A stretch of 37,391 bases of DNA from JBGCDD01 sp045105075 (lineage in GTDB: Bacteria; Pseudomonadota; Alphaproteobacteria; Rhodobacterales; Rhodobacteraceae): positions 1 to 37,391 of the forward strand of contig JBGCDD010000109.1 in NCBI GenBank assembly GCA_045105075.1. Reading direction: 5' to 3'. Under the pieces are notes generated by a model. It was not told the DNA's origin. It made no database searches and worked only from the letters and a program-made list of their open reading frames with translations. The position numbers and the translations under genes are program-made. Within the stretch, counting starts at the first letter, position 1. The number at the start of each line of letters is the position of its first letter. This document shows, piece after piece, positions 1 to 8,484 of the stretch.

Positions 1-1
1 T

Positions 2-397
2 GTGCCACAGGGGGCTTTTGCCCAGGCGCAGGCGCGCGCGCTATGTGCCTATTTGTGTGCCACCGTTCATGTGGCCTTTGCGCATATCAAACGCGGTCGC
101 CGGTGGGCAGATGGCGACGATACGCTGCATGATATGCGCGGTGTCGCGGCGCGAAATCTGCGCGATTGTGCGGCCTTACTGGAAAGTCAGCTGGCTCTTG
201 ACCCTTGGGCGTTGGGCAAGGTGTACAGCTTTTGCGACCCCTATCTGTTCCTGCTGGATCGCTGGTTGGCTGCTGGTGATGTGTCGCTGGCAGACTATCC
301 CAAACTTGCCGCCCATCACCGCACAATGCAGGCGCGCCCGGCGACCCAAACCGCGCTGGCGCTGCATGGGCTGATGGGCGCGGCGGACGGGGCATAA
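2..397 (+). CDS. Glutathione S-transferase, C-terminal part (5' truncated by window edge)
   Basis: About 131 residues are visible, with the all-helical C-terminal half of a GST: an alanine-rich helix, a YSFCDPYLFLLDRWL helix in which the Asp is the usual helix N-cap of the GST fold, and a terminal segment DYPKLAAHHRTMQARPA typical of the last helix. The thioredoxin-like N-terminal half that holds glutathione lies outside the window, so the in-frame GTG at the edge is not taken as the start. It ends with TAA at 395-397, 90 bases before the nitroreductase. The substrate cannot be inferred. It is one of four GST-fold genes in this window. Confidence 0.8.
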   Translation: MPQGAFAQAQARALCAYLCATVHVAFAHIKRGRRWADGDDTLHDMRGVAARNLRDCAALLESQLALDPWALGKVYSFCDPYLFLLDRWLAAGDVSLADYPKLAAHHRTMQARPATQTALALHGLMGAADGA

Positions 398-487
398 AAC
401 CACGCTCATTGCGCAGGACTTTGGGAGTGCGCCGCTTTATACGTTTTGGAACGCCAGAGCCGACGTTCAACGCAAAGAGAGGCCGAT

Positions 488-1330
488 GTGACAGCAAAAT
501 CCAACCCAGACCTGCAACAGATGCTGAACGCGCGCTATAGTGATGCGCCTTTGCTGGACGCAGACGCGCCAGACAGCGCGGTGCTGGCGTCGATGCTGCA
601 ACGCGGGTCGTGCCGCGATTTTCTGGACCGCCCGGTTCCGGATGCTTTGCTGGGGCTGTTGTGCGCCACGGCCTTTGCCTCGGCAACCAAAAGCGATCTG
701 CAACAGCGCGACATTGTTTTGCTGCACGCGGCGTCTCAGCGCGAAAAGCTGGCCGAGTTGGTGGCAGGGCAGGCCTGGGTCGCGGGGGCGCCGATGATTG
801 CGGTGTTTTGTGGCAACAACCGGCGTCAGAGGATGCTGCATGACTGGCACGGCGTCGAATTTGCCAACGATCATCTGGATGCGTTTTTCAATGCGGCGGC
901 CGATGCGGCGATTGCTTTGGGCGCGTTTGTGACCGCGGCCGAGGCGCTGGGGCTGGGGTGTTGCCCGATCAGTGCCGTGCGCAACGAGGCGGCGGCCGTG
1001 TCGCAATTGTTGGAGCTGCCGGATCACGTGTTTCCTTTTGCCGGGCTGGCGATTGGCTTTCCCAATCAGGCGCCTGAGATTTCCAAACGATTGCCGCTGG
1101 GGGTCACGTGCCATGTTGATCGCTACCGCGAGGACGATCTGCAGGCCGCCGTCACTGGCTATGATCGCGACAGGGCGCAGAGCCAGCCCTATGCAAAGCA
1201 ACGGTTTCCCGAGGTGTTTGCCGACACCTCAGACTATGGGTGGTCGCAGGACAAAGTGCGCCAATACAGCCAACCGGAACGCGCCGATTTTGGCGCTTTT
1301 GTGCGCGCCAAAGGCTTCCGTCTGGAGTGA
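488..1330 (+). CDS. Nitroreductase-family NAD(P)H-dependent FMN oxidoreductase
   Basis: The protein is about 280 residues from a GTG at 488, chosen because AAAGAGAGG (474-482) sits 5 bases upstream; an ATG at 446 in the same frame has no ribosome binding site. The FMN-binding signature is visible near the N-terminus as RGSCRDFLDRPV, the equivalent of the family's R(R/T)S.R.F motif, followed by helices rich in Ala/Leu and the central EALGLGCCPISAVRN segment, which matches the GLG..P....R motif of NfsA/Frp-type nitroreductases. The C-terminal extension (KQRFPEVFADTSDYGWSQDKVRQYSQPERADFGAFVRAKGF) is typical of the NfsA-like branch. It probably reduces nitro-compounds, quinones or flavins in the cytoplasm. 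It converges with the MscS gene, leaving only 14 bases between the stops. Confidence 0.85.
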   Translation: MTAKSNPDLQQMLNARYSDAPLLDADAPDSAVLASMLQRGSCRDFLDRPVPDALLGLLCATAFASATKSDLQQRDIVLLHAASQREKLAELVAGQAWVAGAPMIAVFCGNNRRQRMLHDWHGVEFANDHLDAFFNAAADAAIALGAFVTAAEALGLGCCPISAVRNEAAAVSQLLELPDHVFPFAGLAIGFPNQAPEISKRLPLGVTCHVDRYREDDLQAAVTGYDRDRAQSQPYAKQRFPEVFADTSDYGWSQDKVRQYSQPERADFGAFVRAKGFRLE

Positions 1331-1344
1331 GCCCAGAGCGGGTT

Positions 1345-3597
1345 TTAGGGTTCGTCGGGAGTCGGGCCGGGGGGTTTGGTGTTGGCGGTGGCATCGTGGG
1401 CGGCGGCGCTGACCGCCTTGCGCTGATCTTCGTTTAGCGTTTCGTCGCCGGCGATTTCGACTTTGACATTGCGCTCGGCCATGCGGATGCCGTTGGCCTC
1501 AAAGATATCGCGCACCCCTTGATAGGCATCGCGGCGCACCAGCCATTGCTCGCCGGGGCGGGTCATGAACTTGACGCCGACGACCATATTGAACTCCTCC
1601 ATCCGCCGCACGCCCTGTGATTTGAGCGTTTCGAGAATGCCGTGGCCGTAATCGGGGTTTTCCTTGAGCTGCGCGCCGACCTGTTTGATCAGCTTTTTCA
1701 CCAGCTTCAGATCGGTGTCGAAAGGCACGCGGAATTCCAGCTTCATGATCACCCAGTCGCGCGAATAGTTGGTCATGGATTTCAGCTCGCCGAAGGGCAG
1801 GGTGTGCACCGCGCCCCGGTGGTGGCGAATTTGCAGCGACCGGATCGAGATCTTTTCGACCGTGCCGCGCAGCTGATCGATTTCGACATATTCGCCAACG
1901 CGGAAGGCATCGTCGATCAGGAAGAAGATGCCGGACACCACGTCCTTGACCAGCGACTGCGCGCCAAAGCCGATGGCAATGCCCAGAACGCTGGCACCCG
2001 CAAGGATCGGCGCGATGTTAACGCCAATCGAGGACAGGATCGACATGGTCACCATCAGCAGCAGGGTGACCATCAGCACCACCCGCAACAGCGGCAGCAA
2101 CGTGGCCATGCGCGCTTCGGGGCCGGGGGCCGATCCGTCGGTGGGCGGGCGGTAGGCGTTCAGCCGGCGATCAATCGCGGTGCGCGCCCATGTCCACAGC
2201 AGATCGGCGATCAGCAAGGCGGCGGCGCTGTCCAGCAATACCGAAAACAGGCGCTGCATGACGGATGGGTTTTCGCTGCTTTCAAAGATGCCGATGTTCC
2301 AGATCAGCGCCAGCACAAAGCCCACCGAAATGATCGCCGCAAAGCGCACCAGACGCTGTGCAATCGGGCGGTAGGTCTCGTAGGGGTCGATGATTTCCAC
2401 CACCTCTTCGGCGCTGTCGTCATCTGGTGTCGCGTCTTCGGACGGGGCGGCAACCGGGGCAGGTGGTTGGCTCGCCAGGTAGTCGGAAATCGCATTGTCA
2501 AAGGCCAGATCGACCCATGCGCGCAGCAATTTCAGCGCGATCAACAGCACGCCGACGCACAGCACGGTCCACATCAGCAGGCGCAGATCGAGCACCCACA
2601 ACGCCAAGACCAGCACGATCAACAGGCTCAGGAACCCACGCCATTTGCGCGCCGGTTTTGAGCGTGCCTCCGGGGCGAGACGCCCGGCCAGAAAGAAACC
2701 CGCGTGCAGGCAAACCAGTGTAGTCAGCGCCACGATCAGCGCCAGCACAACCGACACCGCGAGCACCGCGTTTTCGCCACCCTGGGGTTGGAACACCTCG
2801 ATGACCTGCTGAAACACATCGGTAAAGGCGATGGCTATGATCAGGACGGTAAACACCACAATGATCACACGTGCGAGCAAGCGCGCCATAGCGGTGCCCA
2901 CAGGAACCAGCCGCAAACGGGGCACATAGGGCGCCAGAAACAGCAGCAGGGTTGTGCCGACAAACCGGATCGCCACGATAGCGATCAACAGGTTCAAAAT
3001 CAGCGCAAACAGGATCGGGGGCCAGTCAAAGGCGGCAAAGGCGCCGATGCTGCCAACCGAAAAAGCCAGCAGCCCCGACAAGGCCAGTGCGGCGCGGGTG
3101 ATCGCGGCCATGATGCGTTTGCCGGGGGTTTTGAACTGGGTGATCTCAAGGCGGCGACGCACCGGGTTGGTGTACTGGCGCAACAGCCATTCAAGACCGG
3201 CGCCCAGAAACAGGAAAATCAGCACGAAGGTCAGGCTTTGAACGCGGCGATTGTCGGTGACCTGTTCGCGCCAACGGCCCTGCATCATTTCGGGGGCCTG
3301 GCCCAGCCCCTCCCATGTGCGCACAAGCGCGCCGATGCGGGTTTTGGTGCGCAACACCACGGCGTCAAACTGGTCGCGCATGCTGGGCGTTTCGGCGACG
3401 GCCACGACCTCGGATTGATCGGCCTGTTGGCGCAGCCAGTCCTGAATGCGCGCGTCGCCCAGCAGGCGGGTGAACTCGTGCAGATCATTGCTGGACGGGG
3501 CCGCCACCGGGGTTTCGGTTTGGGCCGATGCGGGCGGTGACAGGGCCAGAACCAGCCCGCACAACAGCGCGAAGGCGGCGGTGCGCAGGGCGGTCAT
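1345..3597 (-). CDS. MscS-family mechanosensitive ion channel, large form with signal peptide
   Basis: The 750-residue protein starts with a cleavable Sec signal (residues 1-25, ending in PPASA). A periplasmic segment (to about residue 115) is followed by many hydrophobic membrane helices, a charged Asp/Glu-rich cytoplasmic loop (about 390-410), and then the MscS core. The core begins near residue 542 with IGFGAQSLVKDVVSGIFFLI, the pore-lining helix and its kink, and continues into the Sm-like beta domain (VGEYVEIDQLRGTVEKISIR) and the mixed C-terminal domain. E. coli MscS is far shorter, so this belongs to the large multi-helix MscK/YbdG-like class. It should open on hypo-osmotic shock. Its ATG overlaps the stop of the upstream [2Fe-2S] gene by 4 bases (ATGA at 3597-3594), so the two are translationally coupled. 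Confidence 0.9.
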   Translation of the reverse strand: MTALRTAAFALLCGLVLALSPPASAQTETPVAAPSSNDLHEFTRLLGDARIQDWLRQQADQSEVVAVAETPSMRDQFDAVVLRTKTRIGALVRTWEGLGQAPEMMQGRWREQVTDNRRVQSLTFVLIFLFLGAGLEWLLRQYTNPVRRRLEITQFKTPGKRIMAAITRAALALSGLLAFSVGSIGAFAAFDWPPILFALILNLLIAIVAIRFVGTTLLLFLAPYVPRLRLVPVGTAMARLLARVIIVVFTVLIIAIAFTDVFQQVIEVFQPQGGENAVLAVSVVLALIVALTTLVCLHAGFFLAGRLAPEARSKPARKWRGFLSLLIVLVLALWVLDLRLLMWTVLCVGVLLIALKLLRAWVDLAFDNAISDYLASQPPAPVAAPSEDATPDDDSAEEVVEIIDPYETYRPIAQRLVRFAAIISVGFVLALIWNIGIFESSENPSVMQRLFSVLLDSAAALLIADLLWTWARTAIDRRLNAYRPPTDGSAPGPEARMATLLPLLRVVLMVTLLLMVTMSILSSIGVNIAPILAGASVLGIAIGFGAQSLVKDVVSGIFFLIDDAFRVGEYVEIDQLRGTVEKISIRSLQIRHHRGAVHTLPFGELKSMTNYSRDWVIMKLEFRVPFDTDLKLVKKLIKQVGAQLKENPDYGHGILETLKSQGVRRMEEFNMVVGVKFMTRPGEQWLVRRDAYQGVRDIFEANGIRMAERNVKVEIAGDETLNEDQRKAVSAAAHDATANTKPPGPTPDEP

Positions 3598-4736
3598 GCT
3601 GGAGCCTCGGTGGGTGTCGGCGCGTCCTTGGGTCGGGCGTCTTCAAAAGTGTAATCGGCGGGGTAAATCGCCTGTACCTCGACCTTGCCGCCGGTGGGTT
3701 TCAGCTGGCAGGCCAGTCGCGCGCCGTTGGGAGCGGCAACCCGGTAGAGGGTGCGCTGTTCCAGTTCGGACGGGTTGGGCAATGGAAATTCAGAGCGGAT
3801 CACACGCACAGCGCAGGTGCCGCAGCGGCCACGCCCGGCGCAGAGATTGGCGTGCAACTGGTCGTTGCGTTCAAACCCGTTCAGCATGCTGAGCGCCGAG
3901 GTCGAGACCAGCTCGGGGCCACCATCGCGCACCAGCACGACCTTTTGTGTCTGTTGCGTGCTGCGTCGTACAATCCGTGCCACCAGCGTCAGCGCCGCCA
4001 GCAGGATCGAGCCGATGATCACCGCGTTGGTGGTTTGCTTGATCTGCGCAAACGGCACCGACACGTTTTCCGGCATCCCGGGGTTTTTCGCCAGATCGGT
4101 GCCCAGATTGGCCGAAATCAGCATTTCGCGCCCGGCCTCGGCATAGCCCAAAAGTGCTACAACCGGGACCAGAACGGCCAGCAGGTAGAGCCAGTTCAAC
4201 ACGCGCCCGGCGCTTTCCTTTGAACGCAGCCAGGTGAACAGACCGGCGCACCCATGCACCCAAACCACCGACAGCATCACCACCTGCATCAGACCAATTC
4301 CCGGCGCCTGCAGCCAGAACATGCGGATTGCGTCGCCGTAGCCCAAATGCAGCCCGGCATCGCTGGCCATGGAAATGCCAAGCGCGTGGGTGGCCAACAG
4401 CGGCACCACGATCACGCCGGTCAAAAGCTGCACGATGTCTTGGGTGTTGGTGCGCAGGGTCGGGCGTTGATAGATCGCCCAGAGCCCGAGAAAGAAGTGG
4501 CTGACAAGAGAGGCCATCAGCAAAAACCCGGTGATCGGGCCGGTCCAGACCCCCGACAGATAGGGGCGTGCAGCGTCCATGGCGTTGATCGAAACCAGAC
4601 CCAGACTGAGGTTGCACAGATGGCTGGTCACAAAGGCCAGCAGGAACAACCCCGACCAGATGCGCACAGTGCGCACCACAATTGCGGCGGTCACCTTGGG
4701 TGTTGGGTTTTGCACTGTGCTGCTCCTTGTTCGCAA
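3594..4736 (-). CDS. Membrane protein with C-terminal [2Fe-2S] ferredoxin domain
   Basis: The 380-residue protein has two parts. Residues 20-255 form about six membrane helices carrying several histidines inside or next to helices (H39, H80, H117, H161), the pattern of a di-haem cytochrome b anchor such as succinate dehydrogenase subunit C. Residues about 265-358 are a plant/adrenodoxin-type ferredoxin: C299-x5-C305-x2-C308 (CAGRGRCGTC) and C343 (LACQL) bind the cluster. The same architecture is known as the N-terminal half of some alphaproteobacterial class III adenylate cyclases, but no cyclase domain is present here. A role in electron transfer between the quinone pool or haem and a cytoplasmic acceptor is inferred. 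It is translationally coupled to the MscS channel gene, and the ferric-reductase-like gene lies 114 bases upstream in the same orientation. Confidence 0.82.
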   Translation of the reverse strand: MRTRSSTVQNPTPKVTAAIVVRTVRIWSGLFLLAFVTSHLCNLSLGLVSINAMDAARPYLSGVWTGPITGFLLMASLVSHFFLGLWAIYQRPTLRTNTQDIVQLLTGVIVVPLLATHALGISMASDAGLHLGYGDAIRMFWLQAPGIGLMQVVMLSVVWVHGCAGLFTWLRSKESAGRVLNWLYLLAVLVPVVALLGYAEAGREMLISANLGTDLAKNPGMPENVSVPFAQIKQTTNAVIIGSILLAALTLVARIVRRSTQQTQKVVLVRDGGPELVSTSALSMLNGFERNDQLHANLCAGRGRCGTCAVRVIRSEFPLPNPSELEQRTLYRVAAPNGARLACQLKPTGGKVEVQAIYPADYTFEDARPKDAPTPTEAPA

Positions 4737-4850
4737 ATACCGGCGCTACAAGGGCGGTGTTGGCCGCTGATTGGGTGATCCAGCATATTCATCTCGGTTT
4801 GCGCACACCTTGGCGCATTGTGGTCCGTCTGTGCAAGCTGCAAGACCGCA

Positions 4851-5456
4851 TCAGACGGTTTGTTTTCTGGGCTGGTTGTTTTGCCAGAGGCGGTAGGCTT
4901 CGAGGCCGGCAAGCGGGACGAAATGCACCAGCGCCGGGCCGAGATTGTTGTGCACAAAGATCCAGTGCAGCACCGTGCCCAAAGCCGCCAGATAGACCCA
5001 CCTTTGCAGGGTTTTCCATGCCGGGCCCATCGTGCGCACAGACCAGTCATTGGACGTCACTGCCAGCGGAATGAAGATGAAGAACGCCAGCCAGCCGGTC
5101 CAGATCCCAAGCGCCAAAGCCTCGCCCAGGATCGCGCGCAGACTGCCCATGTCGATGATGTAAAGCGCGGTGTGAAAGGCGCCGTAGCCAAAGGCGGCCA
5201 CGCCGAAATAGCGCCGGCGTTTCATCATCCAACGCCAAAAGCCGGACCCGGGAAACAGCATCCGCATCGGTGTCAGGATCATCGCAATAATCAGGAACCG
5301 GGCCGAGAATTCGCCAGTCGGATGCAGCAACATTTCGGTGACGGGTTTGCCCTCGGGACCGGGTTGACCTGCGAGTAAGGCCAGCACCATCGGGACCGAT
5401 GGCAGTGCCAGAAGCGCCCAGATAAAAGCGCGGGAATCGCGTGCACGTTTGAACAT
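4851..5456 (-). CDS. Ferric-reductase-like transmembrane haem protein (MsrQ-like)
   Basis: The 201-residue integral membrane protein has about six hydrophobic helices. Haem-ligand candidates are histidines in helices: LHPTGEF near residue 45, the RRYFGVAAFGYGAFHTALYI helix, and VLHWIFVHNNLG near 170. The motif set (TGEFSARFLIIAMILTPMR, RRR-YFG, WKTLQRWVY.AA) matches the ferric-reductase-like transmembrane domain shared by MsrQ/YedZ and eukaryotic FRE/NOX proteins. MsrQ normally pairs with the periplasmic molybdoenzyme MsrP, but no msrP is next to it. The neighbour is instead the membrane [2Fe-2S] protein, suggesting a small redox unit. The start ATG follows the phase of the homology. Function as MsrQ is unproven. 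Confidence 0.82.
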   Translation of the reverse strand: MFKRARDSRAFIWALLALPSVPMVLALLAGQPGPEGKPVTEMLLHPTGEFSARFLIIAMILTPMRMLFPGSGFWRWMMKRRRYFGVAAFGYGAFHTALYIIDMGSLRAILGEALALGIWTGWLAFFIFIPLAVTSNDWSVRTMGPAWKTLQRWVYLAALGTVLHWIFVHNNLGPALVHFVPLAGLEAYRLWQNNQPRKQTV

Positions 5457-5576
5457 GTTGGCCCTCTGAAATGTCGCAAGGTCTTTGGTGTTAAACGTAG
5501 GGGCGCGGCGGTTCCGTCGCCGGTTTGGCAGATTTTTTTGCGGTGGGTTGGCCGCCAGCCACAGCCAGCGGCCCAG

Positions 5577-5608
5577 TCGCGGTCGAGGTCGCGGTCGAGG
5601 TCGCGGTC
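5577..5608. repeat. Short 12-bp tandem repeat at the 3' end of the MBL gene
   Basis: The unit GGTCGAGGTCGC occurs twice in full (5581-5604) with partial copies on both sides, running into the stop codon of the Tat-exported MBL protein (complement of TCA at 5607-5609). It lies in the 150-base spacer before the ferric-reductase-like gene and could vary in copy number by slippage. No function is apparent. Confidence 0.7.
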
Positions 5609-6494
5609 AGCGGGTCCAGTATTGCGAAATCAGCGTGAGCAGGAAGTCGCCCGTGTAGCCGGGGAATTCGGCCTTGAGCTGTGCCATTGCATCATCCGGG
5701 GTGGCGGCGTTGGTCATCGCGTCATCCAGCACCCTGATATAGGCAATGGCCGTGTCCAGATCGCCGCGCGTTGTGGGCAGGCCGTGACCCACCAGCAGTG
5801 TGTCAAAGGCCGGATCATCGCGCATCTGTTCCAGCGTTGCGATCCAGTTGGCGCGGTCGGAGCCTGGCGCAAAGTACACGCCATTGTAGACAAGATCCTG
5901 CACGATCGCGACCTGCTGATCGGGCAAAACCGTGACCAGCATGTGCGGTGCTTCGTTGTTTTTGTAGTGGCGGAATTCGACTGGAACGCCCGACATCTGG
6001 GTCAGGCCTAGGGTCACATCGGGGCCGTTCAGGACATTTGTCGGCTCGGGCCAATTGCCCCCGGTGCCTTCGCTGCGCAAGGCGTCGCGCACGTCGGGCA
6101 GGGTGGCAAAGTTGATGTCCTGCAGGGTTGACGCACCGCCCCAGTGATCGGGGTGTTCGTGGCTGATCACGGCCATGCCAACCGGTTTGCCGGTAGATGC
6201 GATCAGGGTGGCAACCTCCTGAGCGGTGGGCGGCAGCATGGTCGCATCAACAACCAACAGCTGATCGTCAAATTCAACGATGTGCGAGGTCACATGCACG
6301 GCCTGGGCGGGCGAGACATAGGTGTGAAAACGCACGCCGCCTTTGGCAAAGCTGTGCACAGTGCCTGAGGGCATCGCACTCTGGGCCTGCGCCATGTTGG
6401 GGGTTGCGGCGCCACGCAACAGAGCGGCAGCACCAACCGTCAAAGTGGCGCCTTTCAAAAGCGCGCGGCGGGACAGGGAATTGGCTTGGGTCAT
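5607..6494 (-). CDS. Tat-exported metallo-beta-lactamase-fold hydrolase
   Basis: The 295-residue protein begins with a twin-arginine signal (SRRALLKG at residues 8-15, a hydrophobic stretch, then AQAQSA), so it is exported folded to the periplasm. The zinc motif HEHPDHW (112-118) is the family's HxHxDH with all ligands intact. Further conserved points are the VVDA strand (about 81-84), which precedes the metal motif in this fold, QDLVYNGVY in the region of the bridging Asp, and VGHGLPTTRGD with the last His. The substrate cannot be deduced; related periplasmic proteins include alkylsulfatase- and lactonase-like enzymes. It is divergent from the LysR regulator at 6658, which is the likely regulator by position. 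Confidence 0.85.
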   Translation of the reverse strand: MTQANSLSRRALLKGATLTVGAAALLRGAATPNMAQAQSAMPSGTVHSFAKGGVRFHTYVSPAQAVHVTSHIVEFDDQLLVVDATMLPPTAQEVATLIASTGKPVGMAVISHEHPDHWGGASTLQDINFATLPDVRDALRSEGTGGNWPEPTNVLNGPDVTLGLTQMSGVPVEFRHYKNNEAPHMLVTVLPDQQVAIVQDLVYNGVYFAPGSDRANWIATLEQMRDDPAFDTLLVGHGLPTTRGDLDTAIAYIRVLDDAMTNAATPDDAMAQLKAEFPGYTGDFLLTLISQYWTR

Positions 6495-6657
6495 GGAGAT
6501 CTCTCATGCTTGAGGTGTCATGCAGCGCGCTGCTATTTGCGGGTCGAAATCCCCCGAAACGCGAACCGGGCAATTTGGTGGTGCTAAAGAAATAGACAGG
6601 GCGGATCGTTTCGATTACCCATTAATTTTCGTCATCACTGTTCTAAGATTTGGAAAT

Positions 6658-7545
6658 ATGAGCGATACCTATCGGGGTCTTGCGGTCTTTGTGGCCGTTG
6701 CCGAGGCCGGCAGTTTCAGCGCGGCGGGCCGGCGGCTGAAGCTGTCGACATCGGTGGTCAGCCACCATGTGTCCAAGCTTGAGGCCAGGTTGGATGTGCC
6801 TTTGTTCTTTCGCTCGACCCGGTCTTTGTCGCTGACCAGTGAAGGGCGCCAGATTCTGGGTTCTGCGCGCCGCATGGTCGCCGCCGCAGATGAGGCGTTG
6901 GATGCGCTGTCGGATCATGGCTCGCAACCGGTTGGCGCTCTGCGCATCACGTTGCCCGCCTTTGGAACCAGCAGCCCGGTGCATCAGGCCGTTTGGCGTT
7001 TTGCCCATACTTATCCGATGGTTGCCCTGTCGGTGCACAGCAATGACCGGCCCGTTGATCTGGTTGCGCAGGGCTATGATTTGGCGATCCGTCTGGGCAC
7101 TCTGACCGACAGTGCATTGAAAAATCGCCGGATCGGGGTGTTTCATCGCAAGCTGGTGGCGGCGCCGAAATATCTGGACCGTCACCCGCCGATTGAGACG
7201 TTGGATGCGCTGATGGCCAGTGATTTTCTGGCGCTGGCGATGTTGCGCACGTCGTTTACCATCAGCCGGGGCGGTGAAGATGTGACCGTGGCTCCGCACA
7301 ACATTCGCCTTGAGCTTGATTCCGTGACGACCTGCAAAGCGGCCACTGTCGCCGGGCTGGGGGTTGCTCATTTGCCGCTGGACGAGATCGAGCCCGAGCT
7401 GCAAACCGGCAAGTTGGTCGAGGTGCTGCCGGACTGGTCGTTGCCGAGTTTTGGCATCTATGCGGTTTGGCCGGATTCAGGTCCGCAAAAGAAGCTGACC
7501 CGGCGGCTGATCGATTTTCTGGCCGATTACTCGGAACCGGGCTGA
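6658..7545 (+). CDS. LysR-family transcriptional regulator
   Basis: The 295-residue protein has an N-terminal winged helix-turn-helix (residues 5-65: LAVFVAVAEAGSFSAAGRRL, then SVVSHHVSKLEARL and the wing LFFRSTRSLSLTSEG). It is followed by a substrate-binding effector domain (about 90-290) with LRITLPAFGTSSPVHQAV at its beginning. The start ATG at 6658 is where the HTH homology begins; the frame is open farther upstream to 6520, but that stretch has no homology. The layout next to a divergently transcribed MBL gene across 163 bases is typical of LysR regulators and their targets. The effector is unknown. The LTTR subtype resembles the large cluster with RSTRSLSLT wings (AaeR/PerR-like). Confidence 0.9.
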   Translation: MSDTYRGLAVFVAVAEAGSFSAAGRRLKLSTSVVSHHVSKLEARLDVPLFFRSTRSLSLTSEGRQILGSARRMVAAADEALDALSDHGSQPVGALRITLPAFGTSSPVHQAVWRFAHTYPMVALSVHSNDRPVDLVAQGYDLAIRLGTLTDSALKNRRIGVFHRKLVAAPKYLDRHPPIETLDALMASDFLALAMLRTSFTISRGGEDVTVAPHNIRLELDSVTTCKAATVAGLGVAHLPLDEIEPELQTGKLVEVLPDWSLPSFGIYAVWPDSGPQKKLTRRLIDFLADYSEPG

Positions 7546-7547
7546 CA

Positions 7548-8222
7548 TTACGGCACCTCGTTTTCGCGTTCCCATTGCTTGTGTAGTGTTTCGCGCGTGT
7601 CGGTAAAATGCGCGCCCGTGGGGGTGCAGTGCGTGATCCGGTCAATTCGAAAATGCCGGAACCCGCCGCGCAGATCGCACCATGCGGCCAGCAGGATGGC
7701 GTCGATATAGTACACCAAGGCCAACGGCTTGATATCGCGGGTCGTGCGCCGGTCTGCTCCATCCAGATAGGTGATGTTCAGCACGGCATCTTCGCGGATG
7801 AAACGGCGAAAGGCGCTGGCCTCGAAAACCGGGTTTGGAATGGTGTTCCAGCGCGAAACATGCAGCGGCGGCGCGCGTTGGGCCTCGTGTGGCAGCACGT
7901 CGGAAATTTTGCCCGCGGCACTTTCGGCGGCGCGTTGCAGCCCAAGATCACCGGTGCGCCCCAGCAAGGCTAGCCCGACGACAATCGCTTCGATCTCGTC
8001 TTGTGAGAACATCAGAGGCGGCAGATCAAACCCGGATCGCATGACGTAACCAAGGCCCGCTTCGCCTTCAATCGGCAGCCGCATCGCCTGAAGCGCCACC
8101 ATATCGCGATAGATCGTGCGCTTGGTCACTTCGAGGGTCGTGGCGATCTGATGCGCGGTCACCGGGCCGTCGGCGTGGCGCAGGATCTGGATGATTTCAA
8201 ACAGGCGAGTCGATCTGGGCAT
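7548..8222 (-). CDS. YafY/DeoR-like regulator with WYL domain
   Basis: The 224-residue protein (from ATG at 8222) has an N-terminal helix-turn-helix (MPRSTRLFEIIQILRHADGP, VTAHQIATTLEVTKRTIYRD, residues 1-42) and a C-terminal WYL-type ligand-sensing domain (about 135-205: LNITYLDGADRRTTRDIKPLALVYY, then ILLAAWCDLRGGFRHFRIDRI). An in-frame ATG at 8231 is an equally possible start. The frame stays open up to 8309, but that would run through the inverted repeat operator. It converges closely with the LysR gene and is divergent from the small-gene pair at 8302. The perfect inverted repeat in the shared promoter is the natural operator, so autoregulation plus control of the small genes is inferred. 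Confidence 0.87.
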   Translation of the reverse strand: MPRSTRLFEIIQILRHADGPVTAHQIATTLEVTKRTIYRDMVALQAMRLPIEGEAGLGYVMRSGFDLPPLMFSQDEIEAIVVGLALLGRTGDLGLQRAAESAAGKISDVLPHEAQRAPPLHVSRWNTIPNPVFEASAFRRFIREDAVLNITYLDGADRRTTRDIKPLALVYYIDAILLAAWCDLRGGFRHFRIDRITHCTPTGAHFTDTRETLHKQWERENEVP

Positions 8223-8242
8223 GGCTGACATTACCACAAAGA

Positions 8243-8266
8243 CTGCTGACACCCTGTTGTCAGCAG
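8243..8266. promoter_or_regulatory. Perfect inverted repeat, probable WYL regulator operator
   Basis: The arms CTGCTGACA (8243-8251) and TGTCAGCAG (8258-8266) are exact reverse complements separated by CCCTGT. The site lies 20 bases upstream of the WYL regulator start and 35 bases upstream of the small gene at 8302, inside the only promoter space between the divergent genes. A 9-bp perfect dyad with a TGTCA core is the form expected for a dimeric HTH protein; YafY-type repressors are reported to use similar TGACA/TGTCA dyads. Confidence 0.75.
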
Positions 8267-8301
8267 CGACATGATAGGCCCAAAAAAATCGGAGGACTGA
8301 G

Positions 8302-8484
8302 ATGATCAAGTATTACTATCCCAATGGCACCTATTGCTATCGCGCGCTGCACACGACCCACGCGGTTTACCACTCGGAAGACGGCAAGTTGATTGCGCGC
8401 ACCATGACCCCGGACAACAGCGAATTGTATGAATTCGAGATCACCGGCTTTGAATTGCTATCCACAGGAGTGCGCTATGACTGA
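8302..8484 (+). CDS. Small conserved-looking protein of unknown function (60 aa)
   Basis: A strong ribosome binding site (GGAGGA at 8291-8296) precedes the ATG. The product is rich in Tyr/His (MIKYYYPNGTYCYRALHTTH...) and ends with EFEITGFELLSTGVRYD. It has no signal or membrane segment and no recognised family. It overlaps the start of the next gene by 8 bases, indicating translational coupling. Placement directly behind the inverted repeat operator makes it the first target of the WYL regulator. It is considered real because of its ribosome binding site, overlap and position. Confidence 0.7.
   Translation: MIKYYYPNGTYCYRALHTTHAVYHSEDGKLIARTMTPDNSELYEFEITGFELLSTGVRYD

Noticed and set aside
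1642..3540. Long plus-strand open frames, rich in Gln/His/Arg, opposite the MscS gene
   Set aside because: They are the mirror of a high-GC gene in another frame; composition is unnatural and no domain is visible.
3594..4736. The membrane [2Fe-2S] protein as the missing reductase for the Rieske oxygenases
   Set aside because: It has no FMN or NAD(P)H-binding domain and is more than 5 kb away on the far side of unrelated genes.
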